Positions 43,249 through 52,552 of a stretch of DNA of 64,000 nucleotides are shown here, piece by piece. The notes beneath the pieces were generated by a model. That model did no database searches. It worked only from the letters and a program-made list of their open reading frames with translations, and was not told the DNA's origin. The DNA is taken from contig JADJVA010000004.1 in NCBI GenBank assembly GCA_016716765.1, positions 62,001-126,000 of the forward strand. The letters are read 5' to 3'. The first letter of the stretch is position 1. Every line of letters starts with the position of its first letter. The DNA is from Bdellovibrionales bacterium. GTDB lineage: Bacteria > Bdellovibrionota > Bdellovibrionia > Bdellovibrionales > UBA1609. A program made the position numbers and the translations under genes.

Positions 43249-44585
43249 CGACGGAGACTCGCTATAACATTCACACTTTTGGATGCAAGGTAAACACTTA
43301 CGATACGGGCCTTCTTGAGGCACGACTAAGTAAAGTTGGATTTCGGATCGACCCTAAGGATCCTGAGGTTTACATTCTCAATACTTGCGCTGTGACCGGA
43401 GAATCAACGAAAGAGGCCCAGCGATGGGTCCGTCGGATTAAGGTTAAAAATCCTTTTGCCCTCGTTGTGGTTACTGGCTGTGCGGCCCAGGTGGACACCG
43501 ATAAATTCTCATCTTTGGCAGGAGTGGATCTCGTCATAGCTAATTCCCATAAGGGTCAGTTGGATGAGTTGATCCGCAAGCTACAAATGGGGGAGCTCAA
43601 AGAGCGCGTCTATAAATCCAATATTTTTAAGAAAATGGATCTTGAGGAGGGAGGCGGAGTCGAGAATCGTCACACCCGCGCATTTTTGAAGATACAAGAT
43701 GGATGCAATTCTTTCTGTACTTATTGCGTGATTCCATTTGCGCGAGGGAAGAGTCGGAGTTTAAGTGTGGATTCTCTCGTGAGGCGAGTCAATGAACTGG
43801 TGAGCCAGGGAGTCAAAGAGATCGTTCTTGCTGGTGTGCACATTGGTGACTATTGTGATTTCGATCGGATGGGCACGTCTTATGGACTTGAGGGATTGAT
43901 CGAGCAACTTCTCAAGAACACTCAAATTGAGCGATTGCGAACTTCAAGTTTGGAGCCGGTTGAAATCACAGATCGTCTCATGGATTTGTTTAAGGATGAA
44001 AGGGTGTGCCCTCATTTTCACATGTCGATCCAAAGTGCTTGCAGCAAGACTCTATCAGATATGAAACGCAACTATGGGGCCGAGGCTGTTGAATCAAGTC
44101 TTGAGCGCGTCGCTCGGGAAGTACCTCAGGTATTTGTTGGAATGGACGTGATCACGGGCTTTCCCGGCGAAAGCCCTGAGGATTTTCAAGAGACCTATGA
44201 TCGCCTCAAAATCTTGCCTTGGACGAAGATCCACGTTTTCCCTTACAGTGAGAGGCCGGGAACCTACGCGAGCCGTTTACCAGAAAAAAACACCCGGCAA
44301 GTCATATTGGAAAGAGCCCGAGATTTGAGGGAACTGAGCTGGAATCGCTATGCTGAAAAGGCTCTGAGCCAGGTTGGCACGATCAAGCGTGTCCTTACCT
44401 TGAAGAGTGAGGAGGGGGTCTGCCACGGTCTGAGCCGTGATTATTGGCCCGTTCAGCTGCCTGAGCTGGGGTCAGTTTTGGCGGGAACTGAGGTAAATGT
44501 TCAGATTCAGGGATTTGACCATTCCCAAGGCGATCGCAAAGAAGGTTCACTTGTTGGAATCTCGGTGATTGACGCTTTCCGATAA
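43245..44585 (+). CDS. mtaB: tRNA t6A37 methylthiotransferase MtaB
   Basis: 446 residues from ATG 43245. It adds a methylthio group to t6A37 of tRNAs. The UPF0004 domain begins IHTFGCKVNTYDTGLLEARL (the CKVN form separates MtaB from MiaB) with NTCAVTGESTKEAQRWVRR and VVTGCAAQ. The radical SAM cluster is IQDGCNSFCTYCVIPFARG. A TRAM-like C-terminal region follows. Its substrate t6A37 depends on the tsaE product, so both modification genes lie in this window. Coupled to mnmA by ATGA overlap. Confidence 0.94.
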   Translation: MTTETRYNIHTFGCKVNTYDTGLLEARLSKVGFRIDPKDPEVYILNTCAVTGESTKEAQRWVRRIKVKNPFALVVVTGCAAQVDTDKFSSLAGVDLVIANSHKGQLDELIRKLQMGELKERVYKSNIFKKMDLEEGGGVENRHTRAFLKIQDGCNSFCTYCVIPFARGKSRSLSVDSLVRRVNELVSQGVKEIVLAGVHIGDYCDFDRMGTSYGLEGLIEQLLKNTQIERLRTSSLEPVEITDRLMDLFKDERVCPHFHMSIQSACSKTLSDMKRNYGAEAVESSLERVAREVPQVFVGMDVITGFPGESPEDFQETYDRLKILPWTKIHVFPYSERPGTYASRLPEKNTRQVILERARDLRELSWNRYAEKALSQVGTIKRVLTLKSEEGVCHGLSRDYWPVQLPELGSVLAGTEVNVQIQGFDHSQGDRKEGSLVGISVIDAFR

Positions 44586-44638
44586 ATCAGTTAGAGAAGC
44601 ACAGTGTTGGGTGACTTTCTTTGAAAGGAGAACCCTTG

Positions 44639-45316
44639 ATGACCTTGCAAGAAAAGTTGGGCTATGAATTTAAGGATCCAGATCTTTTGGCTAGAGCTCT
44701 GACCCATAAGAGCTTCCACAATGAAAATTCCACGGTTTCAAAAGGCGATAACGAGAGGCTTGAGTTTCTGGGTGATGCTGTGCTCGACCTTGTTCTCAGC
44801 GATTTGCTCATGAAACGATTTCCGGATTTAACTGAAGGAGATCTGTCAAAGATTCGCGCGAGTCTTGTCAATGAAGCCGTATTGGCTGAGCTGGCCTTAG
44901 AGTTTGGCTTGGATGGACAGCTTCGTTTGGGCCGTGGAGAGATATTGACCGGAGGAGCTTCTAAGCCTCGGATATTGGCCTCTTCTATCGAAGCCTTGAT
45001 TGGATGTTTTTATCTTGATGCGGGCTTTACTGATTGCCAACTTTGGGTGGAGAGGCTTTTTGAACCCCGATTGCTTGCTTTAGATCTCACTCGTCATTTT
45101 GCCACGGACTATAAGACACGCCTACAGGAATTTTCTCAGGAGAAACACAAGGCAGTTCCCCTGTATGTCGTTATTAAGGAAGAAGGCCCTGACCACGAAA
45201 AGACTTTTTTTGTGGAAGTCAAAATAGGCGATCAATTGCTTGGCTCGGGCCAAGGGAAGAGCAAGAAACTCGCTGAGCAGGAGTCGGCTCGGCGCGCTCT
45301 GGAAGGACTTACATGA
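44639..45316 (+). CDS. rnc: Ribonuclease III
   Basis: 225 residues. Cleaves double-stranded RNA in rRNA and mRNA processing. The ATG at 44639 is chosen because AAGGAG lies 8 nt upstream; the TTG at 44621 overlaps that RBS. The RNase III signature NERLEFLGDAVLDLVLSDLLMKRFPDLTEGDLSKIRASLV holds the catalytic Glu/Asp residues, and EALIGCFYLDAGF the second acidic site. The dsRNA-binding domain is at the C-terminus (YKTRLQEFSQEKHKAVPLYVV ... GQGKSKKLAEQESARRALE). The stop overlaps era by 4 nt. Confidence 0.96.
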   Translation: MTLQEKLGYEFKDPDLLARALTHKSFHNENSTVSKGDNERLEFLGDAVLDLVLSDLLMKRFPDLTEGDLSKIRASLVNEAVLAELALEFGLDGQLRLGRGEILTGGASKPRILASSIEALIGCFYLDAGFTDCQLWVERLFEPRLLALDLTRHFATDYKTRLQEFSQEKHKAVPLYVVIKEEGPDHEKTFFVEVKIGDQLLGSGQGKSKKLAEQESARRALEGLT

Positions 45317-46215
45317 TGAGCTATAAGGCAGGATTTGTTGGGCTAATAGGGCTCCCAAATGCAGGGAAGAGTACCTTGGCAAACACTCTCATAGGAGAGA
45401 AGGTATCTATAGTTACGGCGAAACCTCAAACCACGCGGCAGCGCGTGCTGGGGATTCGCACAGATGAATCGAGTCAGATTCTTTTTGTGGATGCTCCAGG
45501 AGTCATAAAATCAACGTCTGGATTGAATGGTTTCCTGGGCGCAGAATACCAGTCCGTGATGGCCGACAGCGATGTCTTGATCGCCGTCTTGAACATTGAC
45601 TTTCCACGAATAGAAGATCTCATTGCTATTGCAGAAACTTGTAGCACCCAGGGAAAACCTTGGATGGTGGTCATAACCAAGTCCGATTTTGAAAAACCAC
45701 AGAGGGCTGCGATATTACGTGAAAGGTTACAGAAATTCTCGGTACCAACAGTGGCCGTTTCTGCACTTCATCAGAAGGAAGCAGCCCGGGAGTTGGTTCT
45801 ACCTCTGGTCAAGGACTTGTTGCCTCTTTCGCCAGCTCCACTTTTTGATCCCGAGATCTATACCAGCCAAACTCTGAGGGAAATGGTGAGCGAAATTGTT
45901 CGGGAAAAGGCGTTTGAGCTCCTTCACCAAGAGATTCCGTATGGGCTTGCCGTGCAAATATTGAAATTTGATGAAGACACAGGTCCAGTCATTAAAATAT
46001 ATGCAAATATTTTGGTCAACAAGGAAGGTCACAAGGCCATTGTGGTCGGTGCGGGGGGGTTACAGCTCAAACAAATCGGACAAACGGCCCGCCGAGAAAT
46101 TGAGGTTCTGACAGAACGACAAGTTTATCTTGATCTTCATGTGGTTGTAAAAAAGAACTGGGCAAAAAACTCGATGATGTTAGAGGAATTAGGCTATGTG
46201 GTCGCAAGAAAGTAA
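45313..46215 (+). CDS. era: GTPase Era
   Basis: 300 residues. Binds 16S rRNA 3' end and assists 30S subunit maturation. G1 GLPNAGKST at about residues 13-21, G2 region TTRQRVLGI, G3 DAPG (VDAPGVI), and G4 TKSD. The KH-type RNA-binding domain follows residue about 200 with KEGHKAIVVGAGGLQLKQIGQTARREIE, the usual Era stretch. Translation is coupled to rnc, the common rnc-era order. It overlaps der by 20 nt. Confidence 0.96.
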   Translation: MMSYKAGFVGLIGLPNAGKSTLANTLIGEKVSIVTAKPQTTRQRVLGIRTDESSQILFVDAPGVIKSTSGLNGFLGAEYQSVMADSDVLIAVLNIDFPRIEDLIAIAETCSTQGKPWMVVITKSDFEKPQRAAILRERLQKFSVPTVAVSALHQKEAARELVLPLVKDLLPLSPAPLFDPEIYTSQTLREMVSEIVREKAFELLHQEIPYGLAVQILKFDEDTGPVIKIYANILVNKEGHKAIVVGAGGLQLKQIGQTARREIEVLTERQVYLDLHVVVKKNWAKNSMMLEELGYVVARK

Positions 46216-47710
46216 ATCAATTGGAAATCGCGTTGCCATCATTGGCCGTCCGAACGTAGGAAAGTCTACCCTTTTTAACGTTTTGACCCGTTCTCGAAAA
46301 GCTGTGGTTAAAAATGAACCGGGCGTTACCCGTGATGCACAAATCGAACTGACGGAATGGTGGGGATCTTGTTTTGAAGTAATGGATACAGGAGGAATCA
46401 CTGACGAAAAAGAAGGCTTTTCTCCTTTGATTCGTGAGTTGGTTCTATCCGTTCTCGAAACGGCAACCATGGTTATCGTGGTGATGGACGGACGGGCAGG
46501 ATTGGTTCCTGAGGATCGCGACATTATTCGTGTCGCGAAAGAGTCGGGTAAGCCTTTTTTGATTGTCGTAAATAAAATCGATAGTCTCCTCAACTATGAG
46601 TTAGAGACGGCAGAGTTTTTTGAGTTCGGAATGGACGTGATACCTGCCTCGTTTGAGAAACGTGACAACATTGATTGTATTGTTGAATGGATTCGCGCTC
46701 GAATGAGTGAGGCGGAGAAAGACCCACGCGAGGGCGTGAGGTTGTCCCTGGTAGGAAAACCCAATGTGGGAAAAAGTTCTTTGGCAAATAGGCTGCTGGG
46801 GCAAAAGCGCATGCTTGTTTCAGAAATTGCTGGCACAACAGTCGATGCAATAGAAGAGCAGATTGAATTTAGGGGTCAGAAATATATTTTGGTCGATACA
46901 GCGGGTCTTCGTCGGTCGGCTCGGCGCCAGGATGGAATAGAGTATTTGTCGGCGGTGAAATCTCATGACAGCATTCATCGTTCGGATATTGTTTTGTTAT
47001 TGGTTGACGGAACAATGGGGCCCACAGATCAGGACACGAAAGTTCTGGAGTACGCCCTGGAACGGCACAAGCCGGTCATTCTTGTGGCCAATAAATCGGA
47101 TTTGGGACAGAATGAGATTCCTGAGTACCGAAAGAAATTTCGTGAACAGGTCGCGAGACAATTTCATTTTTTTCAAGACATTCCGATTGAATTTGTGAGC
47201 GCAAAGACGGGAGCGGGTCTTGATCACTTATTTGAAAAAATTGAAGACATATGGAAGAAAGTCAATACAGTCATTCCCACCTCTAAACTCAATAAATTTT
47301 TCTTTACCGTGATTCGCCAATTGCCAGCTCCAGTTTGGGGATCTCAAAATGTTAAGATTTATTATCTCGTCAGAACAAAACAAGTGCCACCGAGCTTTAT
47401 TGCTTTTGCGAACTATCCCCAAGGAGTGACCCGCCCCTACCGACGTTTTCTTGCGAAGCGCATTCAACAGGAGTGGGAGCTTGAGGGCATTCCAATCCGG
47501 ATTTTTGTGATGCAAAGTCGTCGTTCAAAATCCCGACAAAATCGTGAAGACAGAAGACAGCCGGAATATGAGATGGATGAATCAGTAGCAACAGCCGAAG
47601 CGGAACATTGGCTTGCAGAAGCAGAGTCCAAAGTGGAAGCATGGGGAGAGCCGGTTTTCCAGTATGCCTTAGATGAAGGATCGGCTAATGAGCGAAGCAT
47701 CGAAATCTAG
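46196..47710 (+). CDS. der: GTPase Der
   Basis: 504 residues. Double GTPase for 50S subunit assembly. Two G domains are visible: GRPNVGKSTLFN with DTGG and NKID in the first, and GKPNVGKSSLANR with DTAG and NKSD in the second. The C-terminal KH-like domain ends in a long tail of about 60 residues rich in Glu, Arg and Gln (RRSKSRQNREDRRQPEYEMD), longer than in E. coli. The start is ATG 46196 inside the era end, giving three coupled genes rnc-era-der. Confidence 0.96.
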   Translation: MWSQESKSIGNRVAIIGRPNVGKSTLFNVLTRSRKAVVKNEPGVTRDAQIELTEWWGSCFEVMDTGGITDEKEGFSPLIRELVLSVLETATMVIVVMDGRAGLVPEDRDIIRVAKESGKPFLIVVNKIDSLLNYELETAEFFEFGMDVIPASFEKRDNIDCIVEWIRARMSEAEKDPREGVRLSLVGKPNVGKSSLANRLLGQKRMLVSEIAGTTVDAIEEQIEFRGQKYILVDTAGLRRSARRQDGIEYLSAVKSHDSIHRSDIVLLLVDGTMGPTDQDTKVLEYALERHKPVILVANKSDLGQNEIPEYRKKFREQVARQFHFFQDIPIEFVSAKTGAGLDHLFEKIEDIWKKVNTVIPTSKLNKFFFTVIRQLPAPVWGSQNVKIYYLVRTKQVPPSFIAFANYPQGVTRPYRRFLAKRIQQEWELEGIPIRIFVMQSRRSKSRQNREDRRQPEYEMDESVATAEAEHWLAEAESKVEAWGEPVFQYALDEGSANERSIEI

Positions 47711-49142
47711 TCGACGAGACCTCTGGGGAACGCGACTGGGGTTTTATTTTGCGGCGATAGGTGCAGCGTTTGGGTTGGGCAATGTGTGGCGTTTTCCTTA
47801 CGTCGTGGCAGAGAACGGAGGAGGGGCCTTCGTCCTTCTTTACATGTGTTTTTTGTTTCTTGTTGGACTTCCTTTGTTGGTAGGTGAGTTGATGTTGGGC
47901 AAGGCCACTCGCCGTAGCGTTGTGGCTGCACTGTCTCGGTTGAAGCACCCAATGAGGGAAGAGGCCAGCGTAAGCAAATCCACTAAAAATTCTGGAGACA
48001 CTTCGTTGTCGGGTTCTTTTTGGGCGTATCTGATGCCCCATGTGGGGCGGGCCAGTGTGATGGTAGGGCTTATTGTCTTGGCCTATTTCGCAGTTATTTC
48101 AGGTTGGGTTCTCTTTTTTGTTGGTCATTCTTTTCAGGGTCTATTTTTGGATCAGAACGCTTCTGCGAATCAAGCGGTAGATCAGTTGATGAAGAATGGA
48201 TGGTTGCAGGTCATTTTGACGTTCAGCCATCTTTTATTTGTGAGCTTGGTTGTGGCCAAGGATGTGGAGCAGGGGATAGAGCGATGGGTTGGCCTGATGA
48301 TGCCAGTTTTCGGAGTTCTTATGGTGGCGTTGGCATTCAAGACCCTCAGTTTGCCAACGTCGACAGATGCTATAAGATTTTTGTTTTACCCTGACTTTTC
48401 AAAACTCAACTATTCTTCAGTTAGCCAAGCCTTAGGTCACGTTTTTTTTACCTTGAGTATTGGATTTGGTTCAATGGTGACTTTTGGCAGTTATTTGAGG
48501 GATAAAGTTGTAATCTCTCGGGCAGGCTTTAGGGTTACGGCAATAGATTCAGTGATCTCCCTCGGTGCAGGATTGTTGATTTTTCCTATTTTTCTGACCT
48601 CTTCTTCCGGAGGCTCCGGACCAGAACTTTTATTTCGAACTGTTCCGGTATTGTTCCGAGATATTTCGGGAGGCCGCTGGTTTGGAGCAGGATTTTTTCT
48701 TTGTCTTTATTTAGCGGCACTTGGAGCAAGTATTGGTCTTCTGGAAACAGTGGTTTCCAATCTTGCAGATTCTCAGAAGGTCCGACGCGAAAAGGGGGCT
48801 TGGTGGGCCGGCTCCATCTGCTTGTTTTTTGCTGTTTTGCCTTCGCTTTCCACCAGTGTTTTTCAGAATATTCGGATTGGAAAGTTAAATCTTCTAGAGA
48901 TTTGCGATTCATTGCTGATCAATTGGATTCTCCCCGTGGTGGCTCTTTTGGTGAGCCAAGGCATTTTGTATGGCTTGTCTAATCAAGTGAAAAAAGCGGA
49001 ATTTTTCGGTGAGGATGCGGGAGAAATGGATTCGGCAAAAGAACGCCTCTACAGTCACTGGGTTTTTGCTTTGAAATGGATCACCCCTACGGTAGTTCTG
49101 GCAGCCTTGGTTTTGCAAGTTATCGGATTATTTAATAGTTAA
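47688..49142 (+). CDS. Sodium-dependent transporter, NSS (SNF) family
   Basis: 484 residues from ATG 47688, chosen because AAGGA lies 8 nt upstream; ATG 47673 lies further back and overlaps der more. The first helix carries the NSS hallmark RLGFYFAAIGAAFGLGNVWRFPYVVAENGGGAFVLLY, which binds sodium and substrate. About 11-12 transmembrane helices follow. Substrate (amino acid or other amine) cannot be told. An intrinsic terminator lies 40 nt after the stop, ending this run of genes. Confidence 0.93.
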   Translation: MSEASKSSRRDLWGTRLGFYFAAIGAAFGLGNVWRFPYVVAENGGGAFVLLYMCFLFLVGLPLLVGELMLGKATRRSVVAALSRLKHPMREEASVSKSTKNSGDTSLSGSFWAYLMPHVGRASVMVGLIVLAYFAVISGWVLFFVGHSFQGLFLDQNASANQAVDQLMKNGWLQVILTFSHLLFVSLVVAKDVEQGIERWVGLMMPVFGVLMVALAFKTLSLPTSTDAIRFLFYPDFSKLNYSSVSQALGHVFFTLSIGFGSMVTFGSYLRDKVVISRAGFRVTAIDSVISLGAGLLIFPIFLTSSSGGSGPELLFRTVPVLFRDISGGRWFGAGFFLCLYLAALGASIGLLETVVSNLADSQKVRREKGAWWAGSICLFFAVLPSLSTSVFQNIRIGKLNLLEICDSLLINWILPVVALLVSQGILYGLSNQVKKAEFFGEDAGEMDSAKERLYSHWVFALKWITPTVVLAALVLQVIGLFNS

Positions 49143-49182
49143 TCAATCAGTATTGGTGACCCGATCTGAAGCGATAAAAATA

Positions 49183-49215
49183 CGAGAAACCCCTTAAAGG
49201 ATTTCTCGCATTTTT
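49183..49215 (+). terminator. Intrinsic terminator after the NSS transporter
   Basis: CGAGAAACCC pairs with GGATTTCTCG (one A-C mismatch) around a short CTTAAA-type loop, followed by CATTTTTGG. It lies between the convergent NSS transporter and lipoprotein genes and may work in both directions. Confidence 0.75.
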
Positions 49216-49254
49216 GGTCCATTATGAACTCAAATTTCAATGAAACAGAAATTT

Positions 49255-49923
49255 CTATTTAACTGAATATTTAGTTTTTAGGTCAACGCGTGTCGGACGG
49301 GATTCTAGGTTTTTCAATAGGCTGTCGCGTTCTCCGAAATAGAGATTGTCTTTCTCTAATCGGTAAACATCAGCTTCTTTAGAAGGTAGCTTTTTGCGGT
49401 AACAGCTCACGTCTTCTGATTGGGCGGTTACTTCAATTTCCTTTCCAACAGACCAATCTTCGCGACCACATATCTTGATATCGTTGGCAAGCTGAACCCC
49501 AAATTCGCTTTGAGCAACTAAACTCAAACGATCATAGGTTATATCAATAAATTTAGATTGATCTCCAGCACGCTTGTCCGAGTCCACATGGAAGGCTCCT
49601 GTTTCTTTGTACATCAATGCGTCTTGCCCGGTGCAGTCGGCGGATTCATATATTCGAGTTGTACGGGTAAGGTTTGCGCCAACAAATTGAAATTCATCAC
49701 GTGAACTTTTGACCGAATATTTTCCGCTGCTTGCGACAAACGATACCAAAGCATCTCCCAGATCGATAGAACAGTCCCCGACAAATGATTTGCTCTGGAG
49801 ATCTATATCGCTAATCGCCTCGCGAGCATTTTCGATCGGATTTTTATTTGATCTTTTTTGGCAGGCAACGAGACTTGCCATCAAGGTGAGTGCCACTGGA
49901 ACAGACGTAACATATTTTTTCAT
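49255..49923 (-). CDS. Lipoprotein of unknown function
   Basis: 222 residues from ATG 49923 (GGAG 7-8 nt upstream); an in-frame GTG at 49926 adds one residue. A lipoprotein signal ends at LMASLVACQ, the likely lipidated Cys near 21. The mature protein has four more Cys (GDCSIDLGD, SADCTGQ, KICGRED, DVSCYRK), probably forming two disulfides, and a mainly beta pattern. This small disulfide-bonded lipoprotein is not recognised as a named family. Confidence 0.7.
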   Translation of the reverse strand: MKKYVTSVPVALTLMASLVACQKRSNKNPIENAREAISDIDLQSKSFVGDCSIDLGDALVSFVASSGKYSVKSSRDEFQFVGANLTRTTRIYESADCTGQDALMYKETGAFHVDSDKRAGDQSKFIDITYDRLSLVAQSEFGVQLANDIKICGREDWSVGKEIEVTAQSEDVSCYRKKLPSKEADVYRLEKDNLYFGERDSLLKNLESRPTRVDLKTKYSVK

Positions 49924-50335
49924 CACTATCTCCGTAATTTTTGTCCGGCATTGGCCAGTAGATTATGAACTTATGAATCTTCCTGCAAGCATCGAGCCGT
50001 CGTCAGATACTTTTTGGCGGAGTTTCGGGTATTTCACTGATAGATTGAGATGATTTTTTGTACGAGGGGGGCGTTTATCCACGTTATGGTTCCGAGTTGG
50101 TACCGTCCAAGCAGAGGACAGTTTATGCATTGCTTTTGGTGATGAGGAGAAAATGATTTTCTAAGACTCGATTTATTTTAGAGTCTTGCCACATGTCCAA
50201 AAAACTCCCAACTCAACCGTTCAAAAATCGAACATGTTTGTCCTTCCGATTTCTCCGACGAGCAGGGGCCCTAGAATATTGGCACTCGCGTTGCAGTGTT
50301 CAATGTGCAACCGACCCAAGTGAGAGGAGTCCGAA
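49924..50335. other. Intergenic region between divergent genes
   Basis: About 410 nt with no convincing gene. A hairpin AAGACTC/GAGTCTT (50163-50169 and 50181-50187) lies in the middle, with no T tract after it. Promoters for the lipoprotein and the DUF1328 gene must lie here, but none is clear. Confidence 0.4.
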
Positions 50336-50518
50336 GTGATTCGAGCAGCAATGTCCTTTTTTATTCTTGCACTCGTTGCTTATGTGTTAGGTGCTTATGG
50401 CTTAGCCGGAATATCAGTTGAAATTGGAAAAATTTTCTTATTGGTCTTCCTTGCTCTCGGCGTAATTTCATTCTTAATTTTTCTGATAACCGGAAATAAA
50501 ACTAAAGGCTTACCTTAG
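50336..50518 (+). CDS. DUF1328 (YtjA/UPF0391) small membrane protein
   Basis: 60 residues from GTG 50336 with AGGAG 7 nt upstream. It has the DUF1328 form: a basic start, helix SFFILALVAYVLGAYGLAG, a short loop GISVEIGKIF and a second helix LLVFLALGVISFLIFLI. Typical members are 52-58 residues, and roles are unknown though many are induced by stress. It is the first of a group of small and envelope genes. Confidence 0.85.
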   Translation: MIRAAMSFFILALVAYVLGAYGLAGISVEIGKIFLLVFLALGVISFLIFLITGNKTKGLP

Positions 50519-50667
50519 CCTGTCTGATTATTAGATTTCGATATTGAATGGACCTATCAAAGAAAAGCGAGACTGTTCATTTGGCTTTTCTAACTTGGCC
50601 AGGATGTTGCAGAAGTAGCCTCCAATCGGAATGATCTAAAACGAAATCAACAACAAAGGAGGTGTCT

Positions 50668-50874
50668 ATGGACACCAAAGCCAATTTGAAAAAGGAAATC
50701 CCAAAGGATAATGACAAACAGTCTGATAAAGATTGTAAGGTTGAAAGGGATTCCGATAAACAGAGTTCACCTAAGGACGGTCGAGTGAATGTCAGTGGTG
50801 AGTTTGCCAATGTAGTGAAGAATACCTCTGATACATCATCGAAGGCTAACACGGACAAGAGCGAGAGACTATAG
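50668..50874 (+). CDS. Small hydrophilic protein of unknown function
   Basis: 68 residues from ATG 50668 with a near-perfect Shine-Dalgarno AAGGAGGTG 3 nt upstream, which is the main reason to call it. The sequence is Lys, Asp and Ser rich (LKKEIPKDNDKQSDKDCKVE) and probably disordered, with a single Cys. It has its own terminator. Such strongly translated, highly charged small proteins are often stress-induced, but this is inference. Confidence 0.7.
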   Translation: MDTKANLKKEIPKDNDKQSDKDCKVERDSDKQSSPKDGRVNVSGEFANVVKNTSDTSSKANTDKSERL

Positions 50875-50894
50875 CCCTTGTTTATCGTGTAGGA

Positions 50895-50929
50895 AGCTGT
50901 TGTTACAAGGCAACAGCTATTTTTTATTT
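50895..50929 (+). terminator. Intrinsic terminator after the small hydrophilic protein
   Basis: AGCTGTTG pairs with CAACAGCT around TTACAAGG, followed by ATTTTTTATTT. It ends 14 nt before the OmpA-domain lipoprotein start, so that gene needs read-through or a promoter overlapping here. Confidence 0.85.
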
Positions 50930-50942
50930 GAAAGGATAATAT

Positions 50943-52301
50943 ATGCCGAGTTTTATTGTTAGTGCTGTTTGTACTGTTTTTACAACATTCTTAATGGCTT
51001 GCAGTACCCAGCCAAAAATAGTTGAGTTTAGCACGGGATCTGATCCGCAAGTTGAACTGGATAGAGTGGGATCACAAATTTCAATAGCGAAGAGTCGTCA
51101 GGTTGATGTGTTGTCTCCAAAGAACTTTCTTGCTGCAGAAAGGGCACAGAGTGACGCCATTGGTTTAAGGGCTAGTAATCGGCCCCAGAGTGCTGTATTG
51201 CATGAAGTTGCGGTTTCTGAGGCTTATTTGAAAAAGGCGAATTCTGTCGCTGAGGTGGCAGGAAAAATTTTGGAGAAAATAGCGGAAGCACGTCGAGATG
51301 CTATCACTTCGAATGCCGGTAGGTACTTTCCAGTTGAAATGATGAAAGCGGACAATGTATTTAAGAGAATTTCTAAAAGGATTGAAGGCAACGGCGCTTT
51401 AAGTTCGGAAAAACAGCGTGATGCACTTGAGTTGAGCTATCGAAGTATTGAACTTGATTCTATTAAGAGGGAAAAATTGGGGCCAAGTAAGGCCGCAATG
51501 GAAGAGGCGATCAAAGAAGGTGCCAAGAAACTCACTCCAGAAACGCTTCTGTTAACTCAAAAAATCTTTGCAGATTCTGATGCGGCTATTGCTTTACACC
51601 GGGGGAATACGGCCGAATTGAACAGAATTTCGAATGAGACTATGGCGGCAGCAGAGCGCTTGCTGAAAATGGTTCGGGATGCCAAGGTCTTTGCAGCAAA
51701 AAATCCGGAGGAACTGGCAAAGGTGGTGGAGAGCAATGAGAATGCTGCCGATCAAGCAGAAGACTCTCTCTATCAAGCGGAGGTGGACCTCGCTCAAAAT
51801 CGGAATCGGTTGGCTGAAGAATCTGCCCGAAACAATAAGCTGGAGTCGAAATTGTGGTTGGAGAGGGAGTATGAACGAACTCGGCGTCTGTTCACAGAGG
51901 ATGAAGCAAAAATTTATAGATTGGAGGACAAACTGTTGCTTCGATTAAATGGGTTATCGTTTGCGAGCAATAAATCAGTGATTGATTCTGAAAAATATCA
52001 ATTGCTGAACAAAGTTCAAGTCGTTTTAGGCAGATTTGAACCGAGCAACGTTATGATTGAAGGTCATACCGATGCATTGGGAAATAGGACGGCGAATATG
52101 AAGTTATCAATTGCTCGAGCTCGATCGGTCCAATCCTATCTGATTGCAAACGGATATGGAGTACATAATCTGATATCAGTGACTGGCTATGGAGATTCAA
52201 GACCTGTTGCTACAAACAAGACGCCAAAAGGTCGCGCTCAGAATCGGCGGATTGATGTGTTGATTCAGGTTCCACCAGCCAGTCTTGCAGATAAGAAGTA
52301 G
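50943..52301 (+). CDS. Lipoprotein with DUF4398-like coiled coil and OmpA domain
   Basis: 452 residues. A lipoprotein signal ends TTFLMAC (Cys near 20). Residues about 40-310 are nearly all helical and Ala, Glu and Lys rich, resembling DUF4398 and long coiled-coil domains. The OmpA peptidoglycan-binding domain is at residues about 335-445: LRLNGLSFASNKSVIDSEKYQLL, MIEGHTDALGNRTANMKLSIARARSVQSYL, GRAQNRRIDVLI. It should link the outer membrane to the cell wall with a long spacer. ATG 50943 has AAAGGATAATAT upstream. Confidence 0.85.
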   Translation: MPSFIVSAVCTVFTTFLMACSTQPKIVEFSTGSDPQVELDRVGSQISIAKSRQVDVLSPKNFLAAERAQSDAIGLRASNRPQSAVLHEVAVSEAYLKKANSVAEVAGKILEKIAEARRDAITSNAGRYFPVEMMKADNVFKRISKRIEGNGALSSEKQRDALELSYRSIELDSIKREKLGPSKAAMEEAIKEGAKKLTPETLLLTQKIFADSDAAIALHRGNTAELNRISNETMAAAERLLKMVRDAKVFAAKNPEELAKVVESNENAADQAEDSLYQAEVDLAQNRNRLAEESARNNKLESKLWLEREYERTRRLFTEDEAKIYRLEDKLLLRLNGLSFASNKSVIDSEKYQLLNKVQVVLGRFEPSNVMIEGHTDALGNRTANMKLSIARARSVQSYLIANGYGVHNLISVTGYGDSRPVATNKTPKGRAQNRRIDVLIQVPPASLADKK

Positions 52302-52552
52302 GCGGATCTGGTTATCGGTGTCTGTAGCAGAAGGAGATCACATGAGCGGATTCAGGGGCGCGTCCTAATACGGACAGATAGAGGTTTATGACAAATTCTC
52401 GATAGGAAAGGGTGTGTGAGAAATCCGCTCCCAGGATTGAGAAATGGACCGGATCTGGATATAGAAAAGTTAATATCACTTTGATTGCTATGACGTGGCT
52501 CCTGAATACTGAAAGAGAATAGGTAATTCGCACAGTTTTTTTAATGATGGCT
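52302..52552. other. Intergenic region between convergent genes
   Basis: About 250 nt after the OmpA-domain lipoprotein and before the convergent barrel gene. A minus-strand frame of 126 codons spans 52692-52312, but most of it overlaps the barrel gene and it has no start signal, so it is not called. No clear terminator is seen. Confidence 0.35.
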
